In this document: piece by piece, positions 23,933-34,295 of the stretch
Layout: each line of letters opens with the position of its first letter
How positions within the stretch are numbered: the stretch's first letter is position 1
Source of the DNA: Icerya purchasi
Taxonomy: Eukaryota > Arthropoda > Insecta > Hemiptera > Monophlebidae
Direction: 5' to 3'
DNA length: 64,000 nt
Assembly: GCA_039619475.1 (NCBI GenBank)
Contig: CM077115.1
Coordinates: forward strand, 65,664,864 to 65,728,863
Position numbers and translations under genes: made by a program
The notes under the pieces: model-generated
Databases searched by the model: none
Seen by the model: the letters and a program-made list of their open reading frames with translations, nothing else
What the model was told of the DNA's origin: nothing

Positions 23933-26900
23933 CTAATTTGAAATAACCAAAATAATCGACCAGCTACCAAAACCATTCGTAATAACTGGAGACACTTCAA
24001 TGCGCACAATCCGATGTGGGGATCGCTAAAAACTGATACTAGAGGACAAATAATAGAGCAGCTCCTACAACAACCTCATATATGCCTACTGAATACCGGA
24101 AAGAACACCAGATTCAATACTTACAACGGCACAGGAACAGCTCTATAGACCTCACATTAAGCAGCTCAACACTTTCGTGGGATATTAGCGAATCTACATA
24201 CCAAAGCGATCAGCTAAATAACTGTACTCGAAGCATTATCACCAGACACCCCTCATGGATAATAAGAAAAGCAGATTGGGTAAATTTCGAGAAAGAACTC
24301 AACATTGAAAAAAATTTTTCAAGCGATGAAATTGATTTATTAAACAGCCAAATCACATCCCATATTATTCAAATAGCAGAAAAAACTATACCAAAATTGA
24401 AAATTAATCCAGGAAAACGAAATCTACCTTGATGGAATGATAAATGTTCCGAAGTAATAAAAATCCAGAATCGAGCATTGGCAAAAAGTAAAAGACAGCC
24501 TTCGACTAAAAATCGATTACTGTTTAAAAAAGCTAGAGCAATAGCAAGAAGAATGATAAGAAAAGCGAAAGCGAACTCGTGGATAAACTTCATTACGTCA
24601 ATAAATAGAAATACTCCTACCGCCGATTTTTGGGAAAAAATTAAGCAGATTACGAATGGTGGCTCCTACAGTCAAATTAAAGCATTAAAAAACGACCAGG
24701 GTAATGTAATAACGACACAACAAAAAATATGCGAAGAAATTTCCAATTCATTATACACTAACACCTGTGAATCCAACCTTTCAAAAAGATTACTAGAACT
24801 GCATAAGAATAATCTTCAAAAAATTGATCTCAAACTTAATCGAAAACACGAAGAATATAATGAACCATTTATGTACGATTCAAGAACTTAAAAATACAAT
24901 CCAATCAACCCGTAATACATCAACCGGTCCTGACAACATCCACCCTGAAATGCTGAAGCATATCAATAATGACGATCTAAAAATTCTCTTAAAGCTGTAC
25001 AATACAGTATGGACAAGCCGCAGAATACCAAAAGATTGGCTACAGGCCCATGTAATCCCAATATTAAAGTCAAATAAAAACCCATTGGACGTAAAAAGCT
25101 AAAGGGCTATATCACTAACCAGTTCCTTATGTAAAACATTAGAAAAAATGGTCGCTAATAGACTTATGGACTTCCTTGACAAGAAAATGTAACTAGATGA
25201 CAAACGGTGCGAATTTCAGAAAAACCAAAGTACCATCGATCAACTGATTATAATTCGACAAGAAATAATATACAGCTTCACAATGAGACAACATACGGTA
25301 GCAGTATTCTTCGACATAGAAAAGGCATTTGCGAATATACTTCAGGAACTGCAGAAATTAAATATTTACGGAAACCTTCTAAATTTTGCTGCTACGTTCT
25401 TAGAACACAGAACATTCAACGTGAGAATAGGTAACAAACTATCAACTACTAAACAACAAGAACAATAAGTACACCTCAAGGCTTAGTTTTGAGCCCTGTT
25501 CTGTTTATTATTGCACTAATATCAGAACAGTGATAAAACTACCAATAAAAACTATTCATTATTCGCTGATGACTTGGTGATAGATTTAAGAGATGAACCA
25601 ACAATAAATGTATTGGAAAAATGGGCGAACTATAAAGGATTACACTTTTCTGCTGAAAAAACACAAGTTATCAACTTTCACAGGAAAAAAACATATCAAC
25701 CAATAAAGCAGCTCAAAATATACGATAAACAAATCACACAGGCCAGACAAGCTAAATTTCTGGGAATGGTACTTGACAAAAGATTCACATGGAGTACTCA
25801 TATACAACTTGTCAAATAGCAGAGTAACAAAGCATTAAACATCCTGAAAAAACTATAATCAATTGGGGCACAGACAGAAAGTCAGTGATGCGAATTTATT
25901 ATAGCCACATCAGATCAATCGTAGATACGAATCAATTGTACATACTAGTGCCAACAAGAACCAACTGAACAAACTTAACTCAATCCAAAACCAAGCGATA
26001 CGATTATGCAAAGGGGCATTTAAAACGAGTAGTCCAATAAATAGCCTACACGCAGAAACTGGAGTAATGCCGCTGAGTCAGGGGAGAGACCTTCTAGACT
26101 TGAAATATTACACGAAAATATCGGCAAATAACGTGCGCCCTAACCATTATAAAACCTTCCATTCACCTCTGGAGAACCAGTATTCGACATATTTTGGAAA
26201 ACTTTGTCGTGATGTAATGAACAAATATGAGATTGAAGACGCAGAAATTAGAAGACTGGAAGATATAATCGAAAAAACCCAACGTGATAAAACAACCAAA
26301 TTGATCTTCAAAAAAAAATAAATGATAAAATAAACTTGAAAATGCAGACAAACCGGAACTAGGCAACAAGTAATAAACTAAAAAAAATTAAAAAAGAATG
26401 TTGCCAATGAAACACATCCAGCAGGGAAAATCGAAGAGAGGAAATTGTATTATCAAGACTGAGAATTGGTCATTCCAGGATCACGCACTTGTCACTGAAA
26501 ACAGAATGAACAGTAACAACATGCAAAACAATTGCAACACTGTGTTAACAATGAGACATATCATTATAGAATGTCCAAGATATGCAAAGGAAAGATTTGA
26601 ATGCATGGGACGACTACTCGAAGAAGATATGATTCTAGGTAACAATGAAGAAAATGTAATCAAATTTTTACAAAAAAATCAAAGTTTATAGTTTAATATA
26701 GTTATTGATCGTTTGTAGTTTTTCCCTTATTACTAGTCATTTACATTTGTTAAATCTTTTTCTTTGTTATTTATCGAAATGTTATATCTTTATATAGGTT
26801 GCAAAATAGTTTTTGTTCGTTTATTGATTTTTTTTTCGCCTATTATTGTTGATCTACAATTGTTAAGAAAAATATTTACCTTTATTATTATCAAAATGTT

Positions 26901-26970
26901 ATATACTAGATATATTGTTAATATGCTTAGTCGACGCAAAGTCGAGCGTCGCAAAATAAAAATAAATAAT
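23933..26970 (+). pseudogene. Jockey-type LINE, 5'-truncated ORF2 relic
   Basis: Plus-strand relic in several frames. Endonuclease end: PKPFVITGD near 23975, NAHNPMWGS near 24000 and LTLSSSTLSWDI near 24150. A linker follows with KARAIARRMIRKAKANSW near 24540. Reverse transcriptase: TGPDNIHPEMLKHI near 24930, KTLEKMVANRLM near 25140, AVFFDIEKAFANI near 25310, TPQGLVLSP near 25475, HYSLMTW-like sequence near 25560 (in shifted frame, with the YxDD box lost), and KFLGMVLDKRFTW near 25760. Tail: a TMRHIIIECPRYAKERFECM zinc-finger-like end near 26550. No RNase H is seen, which fits Jockey. The A-rich 3' end (about 26955-26970) abuts the palindrome arm. At least six stops or frameshifts are present. 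Confidence 0.85.
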
Positions 26971-27064
26971 TTTTATCTATTCGCAGTTTCCAAACAAACT
27001 ATATATATATATATATATTGTTTTGAAAGCCATAATTAAAGCACTGCAGGATTACATCAAGGTA
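26970..27064 (+). pseudogene. PIF/Harbinger transposase exon fragment, left arm
   Basis: Plus-strand sequence encodes FYLFAVSKQT, then after an AT-repeat a segment equivalent to KAIIEALQHYIK in the right-arm copy, followed by AAGGTAAGT at 27058-27066, a strong splice donor. The upstream half of the exon survives as the short piece at 23900-23932 (PQYLGHRGDPI), separated by the Jockey-type insertion. The AT tract has broken the frame. Confidence 0.6.
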
Positions 27065-27344
27065 AGTAGAAGTAATTTTTTAGTAACGTGTGCTTATTCT
27101 AATTGCTCAAAATAATTATCACAGCATAAGTGATATATAGGAAAAAGTGTGCATATAAATATACCTACGTATATTTTTTAAGAAAAATCAAGTAAGTAAA
27201 GTAAAATAGAGGAATAGAGCGTCTGAAAAGTACATTAGTTATTAAAACTTTAGTAGGCATAATGTAATTCAGAAAGTACTTCATTCACAGAAAGTACATC
27301 ACTTGTTTCTGTTTCTGAACGTTAAAAAACGGTTCCTATTAAAG

Positions 27345-27626
27345 AAGTGGCGTATTCGGTAGCGTGGAGGGGGCAAAGGAGGCAATCCCCCCCCCGGAAC
27401 CACTGCGATATAAAAATAAATGTAGTGTCAGAATAAGTACCTGATAATTTTACGTTTGTTTTTATGATTAATTTTTATGAAAATGTGTTTTATTTATTCT
27501 GTCATAAGTTGCATAATTCTACAACATGTTTCCGTAACACTATATATACATATATAAACAAATAAATACATCTATTTGAAAATTTAGAATTGCTCTTCCC
27601 AGAACCATATTCTGAATACGCCACTG
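27345..27626. mobile_element. hAT-type MITE, left palindrome arm
   Basis: 282-base element with inverted ends AAGTGGCGTATTCGG and CTGAATACGCCACTG, that is CAGTGGCGTATTC with a first-base change on the left. It is flanked by 8-base target duplications TATTAAAG (27337-27344) and TATCGAAG (27627-27634), which differ at two bases. Terminal CAGTGGCG-type repeats and 8-base duplications fit the hAT superfamily. It carries a G/C-run pair near 27370-27400 and no coding sequence. Confidence 0.75.
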
Positions 27627-27634
27627 TATCGAAG

Positions 27635-28117
27635 TCATCGTTTTCAGTGGTAACCACATCAACATTTAATTTTGTTTTCCACTCCTTTAACGTCTAGGTT
27701 GTACTTTTCCCAAGTCTAGCCTGCTTGTTGGTATAACCCTGACATCCTACAACACCGGTAGGCTTCGATAATCATCAAAAAAACTTAATGATTCTTTTCC
27801 TCTGTCGGACATGATGACAAAACAAACGAAAACAATCAGCGACACAAACGAGAAATTTCACATGAACCGGTGGTTTTCTTCGAGTGAAGAGGCATGGAAT
27901 GACGCACGGAAACCCACCAGTTGCGCTCCAACGTTCAACACGTTCAACACTTCCGTTCAACTCAAATAACGCAGGCGCTAGCGTGTGCCTCACGTGCATC
28001 TTGCCTTGCGCTATGACGCATGCCTTTGACGCACGTAAAATTGAACAAGTGCGCCTAGTCGTTAAAGGAGTAGAAAACAAAATTACATGTTGATGTGGTT
28101 ACCACTGAAAACGATGA
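27635..28117. other. Inner arms and unique spacer of the palindrome
   Basis: 27635-27710 and 28040-28117 are still inverted copies of each other (ACCACATCAAC against GTTGATGTGGT). The centre, 27711-28039, is unpaired and has a higher GC content. An open frame on the minus strand here resembles no known protein. This centre is where the inverted duplication joined. Confidence 0.6.
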
Positions 28118-28125
28118 CTTTAATA

Positions 28126-28160
28126 CAGTGGCGTATTCAGAATATGGTTCTGGGAAGGGG

Positions 28161-28195
<35 letters not shown>

Positions 28196-29149
28196 GAAAT
28201 ACCGTTTTTAACTACTAAGGTTATCACGGTGAGAGCTTCCCAGGCTACCTAAAGACCACCCAACAGTCCGCCATCTTGAATGAACTTCTTCAAAGTGTTA
28301 TATGATTTGTCGCATAATATTTCTGTTAACGTTATAAAAGTGCTTGGACGGACTGCATTAAAACTGCGACATTCAATTATGATGTGTTGTACTGACGGGT
28401 ATTTTAATTCACCGCAGTATGGACATGTATTGGGGAGAGTTATTCTTTGCAGTATGTGGTCATGACTTTTAGCTGTATGCCCTATTCTTAGCCGATTGAT
28501 CGTTGTGTATTCGACACGCGTGCTATTAGTCGGCGGCCACCATGGATCGATCATCGGCTTGATTTGGCGCAAGAACGTAGTCTTTGACATCCATTCTTTG
28601 CTCCACTGCTCAGTTAGTCTTTCGCGTAGGAAAGTATCGAGTGTTGTTGGGCCTCCTGATTTATGCGGCATCGGGGATAACATAGCAGACCGAGCTTCTA
28701 GATTCGCGCGCCCATTCCCCGGGATCTGAGTATGTGCAGGGACCCATAGGAACTCAATCCGGTAGCCCTTCTGGTCTAGCAACAGCAGAGTCCCTTGGAT
28801 TTTTTGCGCGATTGATTCTTCTGCATTAATATTTTGTAGACTTTGTATGGTGGTCAGAGAATCAGTAATTATCAGAATCTTTTTCGGTTGAGCTAAATTT
28901 TCAAAAAAGTGTATTTATTTATTTATATATGTATATTTAGTGTTATGGAAACAGGTTGTAGAATTATGCAACTTATGACAGAAAAAATAAAATACATTTT
29001 CATAAAAATTAATCATAAAAATTAATCATAAAAACAAACGTAAAATTATCAGGTACTGATTCTGACACTACATTTATTTTTATATCACAGTGGTTCTGGG
29101 GGTGGGATTGCCTCCTTTGCTCCCTCCCTCGCTACCGAATACGCCACTG
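28126..29149. mobile_element. hAT-type MITE, right palindrome arm, split by a LINE
   Basis: Inverted copy of the left-arm MITE. Ends are CAGTGGCGTATTCAG (28126) and CCGAATACGCCACTG (to 29149). Target duplications are CTTTAATA (28118-28125) and CTTTGATA (29150-29157), the reverse complement of the left pair apart from point changes. Removing the LINE at 28163-28897 leaves about 289 bases, in agreement with the 282-base left copy. Confidence 0.75.
28163..28897 (-). pseudogene. I-type LINE fragment, RNase H to 3' end
   Basis: 5'-truncated minus-strand insertion in the right MITE. The T-run at 28168-28192 is its poly(A) tail. From about 28895 down to 28249 the frame is open: KKILIITDSLTTIQSLQNI (third acidic residue of RNase H), FLWVPAHTQIPGNGRANLEA, a Trp-rich region (PWWPPTNSTRVEYT), RLRIGHTAKSHDHIL, and the zinc-binding end CPYCGEL...HIIIEC. 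It ends DGGLLGGL and a stop. The fourth RNase H acid is Asn here (GRANLEA). The 3' untranslated region has the AGTAGTTA loop shared with other family A members but only a short stem. It is relatively young, since the frame is intact as far as it goes. Confidence 0.85.
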
Positions 29150-29443
29150 CTTTGATAGGAACCATTTTTTAACGTTCAGAAACAGAAACAAGTGATGTAC
29201 TTTCTGTGAATGAAGTACTTTCTGTGAATAAAGTACTTTCTGAATTACATTATGCCTACTAAAGTTACTAATTAATGTACTTTTCAAACGCTCTATTCCT
29301 CTTTTTTACTTTACTTACTTGATTTTTCTAAAAAAATTTTTTAGATTTATACGCACATTTTTTCCTTTATATCACTTTTGTTGTGATAATTATTTTGAGC
29401 AATTAGAATAAGCACACGTTACTAAAAAATTACTTCTACTTAC

Positions 29444-29850
29444 CTTGATGTAATGCTGCAGTGCTTCAATTATGGCTTTCAAAATGATATATATATAGTT
29501 TGTTTGGAAACTCAGAATAGATAAAAAAGAGATTTTATTGGGTCGCCCTTGTGGCCCAAATACTGTGGAGGTATAGCTCCACGGAAACGTGTGTCCTTTT
29601 TTCCTATTTTTCCTCGAATCAGATTTAGCAAACAATCAAAGTTGGCCTTCGACATTCGAGTAAAGTTTTCGAACAATAAATCATCTGTATTCACACTTAT
29701 TTCGGAATCTTGTCATCTCGAGTTTTCAAAAAGTCCGAAACCCACAGGGATTTCTTCTGTCTTCCATGTTTCAAAACTGAAAATGCAGAACTTAGCAGAA
29801 GTAGAGACAGCACGTTTGACTCCATCTCTAGAGGTGGTTTCAGAGGACCT
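29444..29850 (-). pseudogene. PIF/Harbinger transposase fragment, right arm
   Basis: The minus strand encodes KHGRQKKSLWVSDFLKTRDD (about 29775-29715). After a frameshift it reads DDLLFENFTRMSKANFDCLL, then GKIGKKDTRFRGAIPPQYLG, GDPIKSLFYLF, a stop, VSKQT, and KAIIEALQHYIK ending at a GTAAGT donor (29443-29438). This is the N-terminal part of PIF/Harbinger nucleases (HARBI1-like): basic-aromatic block, FxRMS, KDTxxRxAIP, then a LATGDSFxSLxYxFRVS-type block that appears here shortened, as if a few residues were deleted. The DDE catalytic core is not present in the arm. The in-frame TGA is specific to this arm; the left arm has GCA instead. Confidence 0.75.
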
Positions 29851-32210
29851 ACTGACGAGACGTACAGACGAGTTGAACAAGTACGGACAGAAATTACTTG
29901 CCTTTCGAGCATACGTCTAGACGCAAGTTGGAAGTGAAAGCGCACAAGTGCGGACATACCGTAACAGCTACGTCAAGTATCAACATATACTCTAGGCAAA
30001 CTGTGACGACGACTCATCCTGGTCGATAATTTCTTTCAATCTAATTTCAATAATTTTAGTCGAGCACGAGGTTGATGTCTCAAAAAAAAAAAAAAAAAAA
30101 AAACAAAAATCTTTGGTAATCCCAGTGGAAAATACGTAAAAATCTCAAAAACAATTGAGGGAAAGTAAGTAAGCCCCGGCACTCGACTACAAAAGATTTT
30201 GAATTTTACGATTTTCTCCGGTAACCGGTGATACGTTCAATAGCGCTATTTAGGAGATTCCGAAAAAATCGACAACACCGCTCTAATATCTCGAACAATT
30301 TCCAGCTAGAATTAAAATTAATGTTACGATAAAGCCTTCGCACGGAAAATTCTTCACAACTGCAGACAGTTCGCTTGCTCCAACACAACGTGTTACACTT
30401 TGCCACCTTTTTAATAGGAACAATTTGGCGTCAGCATCGACGGTGGCGACAAAATGCCTCAATTTCGTATGCGCTTAAAAGAGACATGGATAGGGGAAAC
30501 AACTACCGCCAACTCCGAAATTAAATTCCGCGGCCACGTACTTGGAACAGCGCGCGCGACTCGCTCGATTGTTTTCCTCCGAGCCAGCGACTAGCTATTG
30601 TGCTGCCCTCTATAGCGACTTTTCCGAAACTTTTTGTCGAATAGCACACGCGGTTACTTCACGAGCAATTTAAAATTCGCCTTAACGAAGGAATTATTCG
30701 AAAATGCCGAAAATTTTACTAACGCTAAAATTATTCATTCATTTTAACAGATCGCGCGCAATCGACACACTGCCAAGCTCGAATAATCGGAATTAACCAT
30801 TTCGCTCGCTAGTCGAAAATGAACGAATAAATTACCGAGCCGAAAACCGAAAACGAACACAAAAAAGATTTCACGACTTGCCGACGGAACTTTTTTTTTG
30901 TTCCTTTACACGCTGCGTTAATGAATTATTTAGTATGCCAACGCGCCTGCTCGCGCCTTTATATTGCTAGATAGTGTAAGGTCGCTTTTTTTTTTTTGGG
31001 CTTCGGAAAATACGAAAATAATTAAGTCGATTGTTATATTTTTCGGAAAATTATTATTAAATTCCTTCTTGCCAACTACTAAATTATGTAAAATATAATC
31101 TTTTAAGCGGAATTCGTGATATCGGAAGTTGTGAAATTCAGCAGCTGATTTACAAGACAGCCGTGATCTACATCGGTTTAGATTTTTGATCTTTTCGTTT
31201 TTACATTTTCGATATTTAAAGCTTAAATACTATAAAAACCGTCTTAGAACGGGACGCGCTTCTCTTTCACACATCAACGCCCGCCCACGTAATCAATTTT
31301 GTCCTAAGCTCGGGAAAATATCATCCATCGGTCTATCCAAAGCCCGAGCAAAAACCGTCATCACAATTTCACTGGTTTACATCACGAACAGATAACCACA
31401 TCACTTAGCATCGAGAATATAACCAAACTCACTCGTGCTATTCACTCGGTCTGCTGAAAAATTGACACAGTTCACTTAGGGTTTCATAACGGTAAAACAA
31501 ACACAAACTACACAGGGGCTGCGATTTCTTTTTCTTTCTTTTGTTTCTATTCTTTTTTTGCTCAGCATTTTGTCGCGCCAAAAAAAAAAAAAAACCAAAC
31601 CAAACACCTCGTAACCACACAGCGCCGTCGTAGCGGAATTCAATTTCGAAAATTTATTAAATAATAAAACTTTACGACTATATGTATTTTAAAATAAATC
31701 TGCGCATTTTAAAATTATCGCTTTTAATATATTCGTATGAGAACTAAATCGGATGTAAATTATTTATTAAAACAATTTTACCCCTTTAGGTGTGAAATTA
31801 ACCGAAACAAGTCAAAATTTTTTAGATTTTTTACCGTTTTTTATCATTTTTTATCGCTAAAATAATAAATTAAATATGGGTTTTCAATCAGCCGCTGTTT
31901 TGTTTTTCAATTATAATGTGGGGAAAAAAAATTAAATCATCGTTGACTAAATGTTGACCGTACAAAAAAATTTCCCTCAAATAAGTCTTCATTTTTGTGT
32001 TCGTTTTTCCTTTTTTTTTTTTTTTTAAAGTTTTTTCCAGAGGCAAGTAATTATTTTAGATCTTCTCTATTCTGATTTTCGAAAATTAGGTTGTAAGTGC
32101 TTGGAAGGAATTCGATCTCGGAAGGGAGAGAAAAGAATAATGCTTAAAGCGGGCAACTACGACCAATTCGAACCGAAAAAACTTGATACACTGAAATTAG
32201 AATTAAAAAG
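29851..32210. other. Non-coding stretch, nothing recognised
   Basis: Mixed sequence. 30420-31000 is less AT-rich than its surroundings. At 31560-31595 GTCGCGCC followed by an A-run resembles the 3' tails at 12893 and 13574, but no coding sequence lies upstream. No host exon could be recognised. Confidence 0.45.
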
Positions 32211-32214
32211 GATA

Positions 32215-33290
32215 TAAAATCAATATTCTAGTCCTTTCTAAGGTAATGGAGAAAATGGTGAACCGACGTCTCTGTTTCTATCTTGAAGCCAAGGAAATCC
32301 TTTCTCCTATCCAAGCAGGCGGGCGAAAATATAAATCTACACTCCCAAAGGCAAATCCTAACAGCCCACGGCAGATACCAGCATCTCTACTCGGTATTTT
32401 TCGACATAGAGAAAGCTTACGACCGCATATATATGGAGTGCTTTAAAAACGCCGGAATTAGCGGTAACGTAGGCAATTTTATCCAGAGCTTCGAGCTATT
32501 CAAGTGAGAATAGGCTCTTCAGTATCTTCATCCTTCACGACTGAAAATGAAATTCCACAGTGTTCGCCTTTAAGCGTAACCCCCATTGTTTTCCTTTATA
32601 TAAACGATATGGCAGATTGCATAAGGCCGCCGGTAACAGCCCGTTTGTTCATTGATGGCTTCAACATAGAACACCTAACGTTTTTCTATACCCATGTCTC
32701 CAGTAGTATCAAATAAACTCGCCTCCTTCCCTAATTACGATCACACACAGACGCAGCTAAAGCGGGTTGACTTGGCTGCTAAAGCAACTCTATCTAGCCC
32801 GATACCGTTCAACGCTGTACTGCCTCGATTAGGACCATCAGTCTTTCTGATGTAGTTTTCTGAAGAGTGGAACAAACTATGGTCAGAACAAACGACCTGG
32901 CTCAGATCGATAAAGTCATGGTGGCCGCCGTTCCCCGTCTCACGTAGGGATTTCTCGATCCTATCGAGACTGCGCCTGGGGCACACTGTACTGTCACACA
33001 ACTACGTCTTTGAAAGAGGCCTCCGTCCGTCTACCTGGTTTCTTTACGGATTCATCGCCAACCGTAGAGCATCTGCTGAAATGGTGCCGGCATACCTCCT
33101 GTGTTATACCCCTGACCGCATCGTCTGTTATCGAACCACCCGGAATGTTCGGGCAGTGTTGAATTTTGCAGCATCCAACAGATTGCACCGCCTTTTGTAA
33201 TTTCCAGTGAGTTTAGGTGCCGCAATAGCCCAAGTAGTTACACACGGCGCCTAAATTTATATTTGTAAATTTATTTTAAAAAAAAACAAC
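32215..33290 (+). pseudogene. Family A LINE with internal deletion
   Basis: The plus strand reads KVMEKMVNRRLCFYLEAKE and SPIQAGGRK. In another frame come RQILTAHGRYQHLYSVFFD with IEKAYDRIYM, the GISGNVGNFIQSF block and LYINDMADCI. At about 32716-32760 it jumps from the reverse transcriptase palm straight to the end of RNase H (KRVDLAAKATL), followed by EEWNKLWSEQTTWLRSIKSW, SRRDFSILSRLRLGHTVLSH and a zinc-binding tail ending near 33199. The missing part corresponds to about 400 codons in the A2 element. The 3' region holds a well-formed stem-loop (33212-33255) and ends in an A-run near 33290. The fourth RNase H acid is Asp in this copy. Confidence 0.85.
33212..33255 (+). promoter_or_regulatory. 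3'-UTR stem-loop, family A copy 1
   Basis: Arms TTTAGGTGCCG and CGGCGCCTAAA pair over 11 bases with one G-T pair around a loop containing AATAGCCC and AGTAGTTA. The stem sequence differs from the A2 stems on both sides while pairing is kept. Confidence 0.7.
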
Positions 33291-33539
33291 TAAATAATCC
33301 AAAAAGACAATACAGGCAAGCCCGATCAATCTTATCCGAAGCATAAGATTATCTTCTGAAGCGTTAAAGGACAATCGTTTTTCCACACTGATTTACTGAT
33401 TGTCCCAAAACATTGGACGGTCTTGAAGTTACTGGTTCTATCACCCAACTATTTTGAATCTTTCAAACTGCCTTCTCTATCTTTAACGCGAGTTATCCTT
33501 TGTACTATCTAATAAAATACTTTCACTAATCGTACTAAT

Positions 33540-34295
33540 AAATATTTCTTCTAGTCTCGAATTCTTCGGTTGAACTACTGCCCATCTCCTCTCTTCTTCC
33601 TCATCATTCTTCAGACGATGTCATAATTCTCCTGATTCGTTCTCTTGCCGCTAGATTGTATGGAGCTCGTTCTGTACAAATCGAATTTTTACAGACCATG
33701 TTAGCATCGAGAGTAATAAACGTTCACGTTAGCTTCCGTTCATCAGACTGGTCAATTTCTATGCAAATTTTCTTCTTCTAATATCAATGTTCTTCCCGGG
33801 AACATCATACCGTAGACTATGACACGATATATTTATCCCCTTTTATTCTCTAATAATGCTTTTATCGTAATATACAACCTCACCTTCCTCCTTATCCTCG
33901 GTACTGCGGCTTCTCTCATCTTTCGCGCTTCCTTATCTCTTCTATCTGCAGGCTTCAATCATAGTCGGTTTCTTGCATCCTCTTTATTCTATGTTCTCTT
34001 CATACTTTTATTCATTCCATCTTGATGATTTTGATTTACTTTGCGATTCAAATCATATTCGAATGCACGTCTACAGAACACGCTCCTATATAGTCCTGAA
34101 TCTTAGTATACCTGCTTCGTATTCATTTTCATTCTTTCACTTCCATCCCCGACGATCATTTCTATAATAGCATCTTTCATTTCTTCTACCTATCTCTAGT
34201 AGTGTTCTAATTCGTTTCCCTTTCTCTCTCTTTCATTAATATAATCTAATGCTTGGTAATGCCCCCTCGGCTGGCGACCCCACTAAAAAAAAAAA
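33540..34295 (+). pseudogene. Family B LINE, 3' fragment
   Basis: Heavily decayed pyrimidine-rich plus strand. Recognisable pieces are an AGFNHSRFLAS-like string near 33950 (the RLRxNHxLLP block), CDSNHI near 34045 (the zinc-binding tail) and a 3' end reading GGCTGGCGACCCCACT before an A-run at 34285. All frames are broken. Confidence 0.5.

Larger units (their letters stand above)
23900..29569. repeat. Large imperfect palindrome with nested insertions
   Basis: Left arm: 23900-23932 plus about 26970-27710. Right arm, inverted: 29569-29537, then about 29530-28040. The arms pair over roughly 770 bases at about 90 percent by eye. Examples are TATTTGGGCCACA at 23907 against its complement at 29552, and the GCACTGCAG...CATCAAGGTAAG stretch at 27042 against 29438-29464. 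The left arm is interrupted by a Jockey-type LINE (23933-26970) and the right arm by an I-type LINE fragment (28163-28897). The spacer of about 330 bases (27711-28039) is unique. Both arms carry the same Harbinger remains and the same MITE, so the duplication came after the MITE insertion. Confidence 0.85.

Noticed and set aside
23900..29569. Palindrome as an assembly artefact
   Set aside because: The arms differ at many positions and have different LINE insertions, so they are not the same reads placed twice.
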